DNA from: JANNRA01 sp031401035
GTDB lineage: Bacteria > Desulfobacterota > Binatia > HRBIN30 > CADEER01
Reading direction: 5' to 3'
Length of the DNA: 23,872 nucleotides
Assembly: GCA_031401035.1 (NCBI GenBank)
Contig: JANNRA010000140.1
Coordinates: 1 to 23,872 of the forward strand
Shown here: one piece after another, positions 23,484 to 23,872 of the stretch
Layout of the letters: each line of letters opens with the position of its first letter
Position numbering within the stretch: position 1 is the first letter of the stretch
Program-made: the position numbers and the translations under genes
The notes under the pieces: model-generated
Told to the model about the DNA's origin: nothing
Databases searched by the model: none
What the model saw: the letters and a program-made list of their open reading frames with translations, nothing else

Positions 23484-23872
23484 TCAGGCCCCCAAGCCGG
23501 CATCGAGGTCCGCCAGCGCCAGGCGGTCGAGGTAGGCCCGGCCGCTCAACACGTTGCCGTCGACCAGGTCGAAGCGCTCGGCGAAGTCGAACGTCCTCGC
23601 GCCGGCCTCGGCGCGCCAGGCGGCGAAGGCGAGGGTGTCGTCGCCGCCCCAGACGCGCAGCGCGACGCGCAACTCGCCGAGCGCGGCGAGCAGGCGGGTG
23701 TGGAAGGTGGCGATCTCGGCGCCGGCCAGCGCGCGCGACAGGCCGGGGACGCATAGCGCGCCGTCCTCGCGCCACGGTGCCGCCAGCGCGGCGGCGTCGC
23801 GCTCGCGCCAGGCGGCGGTGCGCGCGCGCAGCAGCGCCTCGAGCGGCTGCGGGCGCGCCGCGATCGCGGCCG
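23484..23872 (-). CDS. NTF2/SnoaL-like domain protein, C-terminal part
   Basis: The frame is open from the window edge to the TGA at 23484-23486, giving 129 codons. The peptide has the SnoaL/NTF2-like pattern: an opening helix (LEALLRARTAAWRERDAAAL), a strand with ALCVPG, a helix (EIATFHTRLLAALGELR) and paired strands ending TFDFAERFDLVDGNVLSGRAY (split: TFDFAERFDL, then VDGNVLSGRAY). Members of this fold include small hydrolases, isomerases and non-catalytic partners. This domain has the usual length of about 120-130 residues, but the start is outside the window and an N-terminal extension is possible. It lies 19 nt upstream of the oxidoreductase gene, which suggests a shared pathway. Confidence 0.72.
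   Translation of the reverse strand, partial: AAIAARPQPLEALLRARTAAWRERDAAALAAPWREDGALCVPGLSRALAGAEIATFHTRLLAALGELRVALRVWGGDDTLAFAAWRAEAGARTFDFAERFDLVDGNVLSGRAYLDRLALADLDAGLGA

Overview
The window is very GC-rich, densely coded bacterial DNA from a Gram-negative organism. It holds an apolipoprotein N-acyltransferase, an outer-membrane-spanning RND metal pump with its adaptor and lipoprotein channel, and several secreted proteins. The codon style, the PDZ-like sensor kinase, and the Thr/Arg/Pro-rich secreted tail recall deltaproteobacterial or Candidatus Binatota-type genomes. That placement is an impression from the proteins, not a computed assignment. I see no tRNA, rRNA, CRISPR array, insertion sequence or phage gene.

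Region 1 (about 300-9091) is the most unusual part. A membrane histidine kinase (1141-3585) and an NtrC-type sigma-54 response regulator (7721-9091) flank or adjoin four genes for secreted proteins of no family I can name. Two of these (358-1077 and 6153-7595) share a module of about 100 residues, present once in the first and four times in the second. Three copies have a Cys pair exactly 30 residues apart. The other two (3603-5372 and 5369-5887) form an overlapping pair on the opposite strand. All three transcription units start behind a -24/-12 (sigma-54) type promoter with exact GG-N10-GC spacing. Two GGGG-N6-CCCC palindromes lie midway between the divergent pair. The simplest reading is a self-contained regulon: sensor kinase, sigma-54 activator and envelope cargo. 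Its logic resembles the PrsK/PrsR control of PEP-CTERM proteins, but no PEP-CTERM signal or exosortase is visible.

Region 2 (9105-14477) is housekeeping and accessory: lnt with a small helical exported protein just upstream, an AraC-type regulator gene broken by a small deletion, a sterol-desaturase-family membrane di-iron enzyme, a coniferyl-aldehyde-dehydrogenase-like enzyme, and a second small helical exported protein related to the first.

Region 3 (14580-21091, minus strand) is a copper/silver efflux operon in the order Cys-rich secreted protein, outer-membrane lipoprotein channel, periplasmic adaptor, RND pump. The pump keeps the three methionines of the CusA metal site. It also carries an insertion that resembles the heavy-metal-binding motif of its adaptor.

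Region 4 (21302-23872, minus strand) is a molybdopterin oxidoreductase whose N-terminal Fe-S motif lacks the fourth Cys, preceded by the 3' end of an NTF2/SnoaL-like gene. The left edge holds the first 45 codons of an amino-acid permease. Long GC-rich inverted repeats sit in several gene junctions and probably act as terminators.
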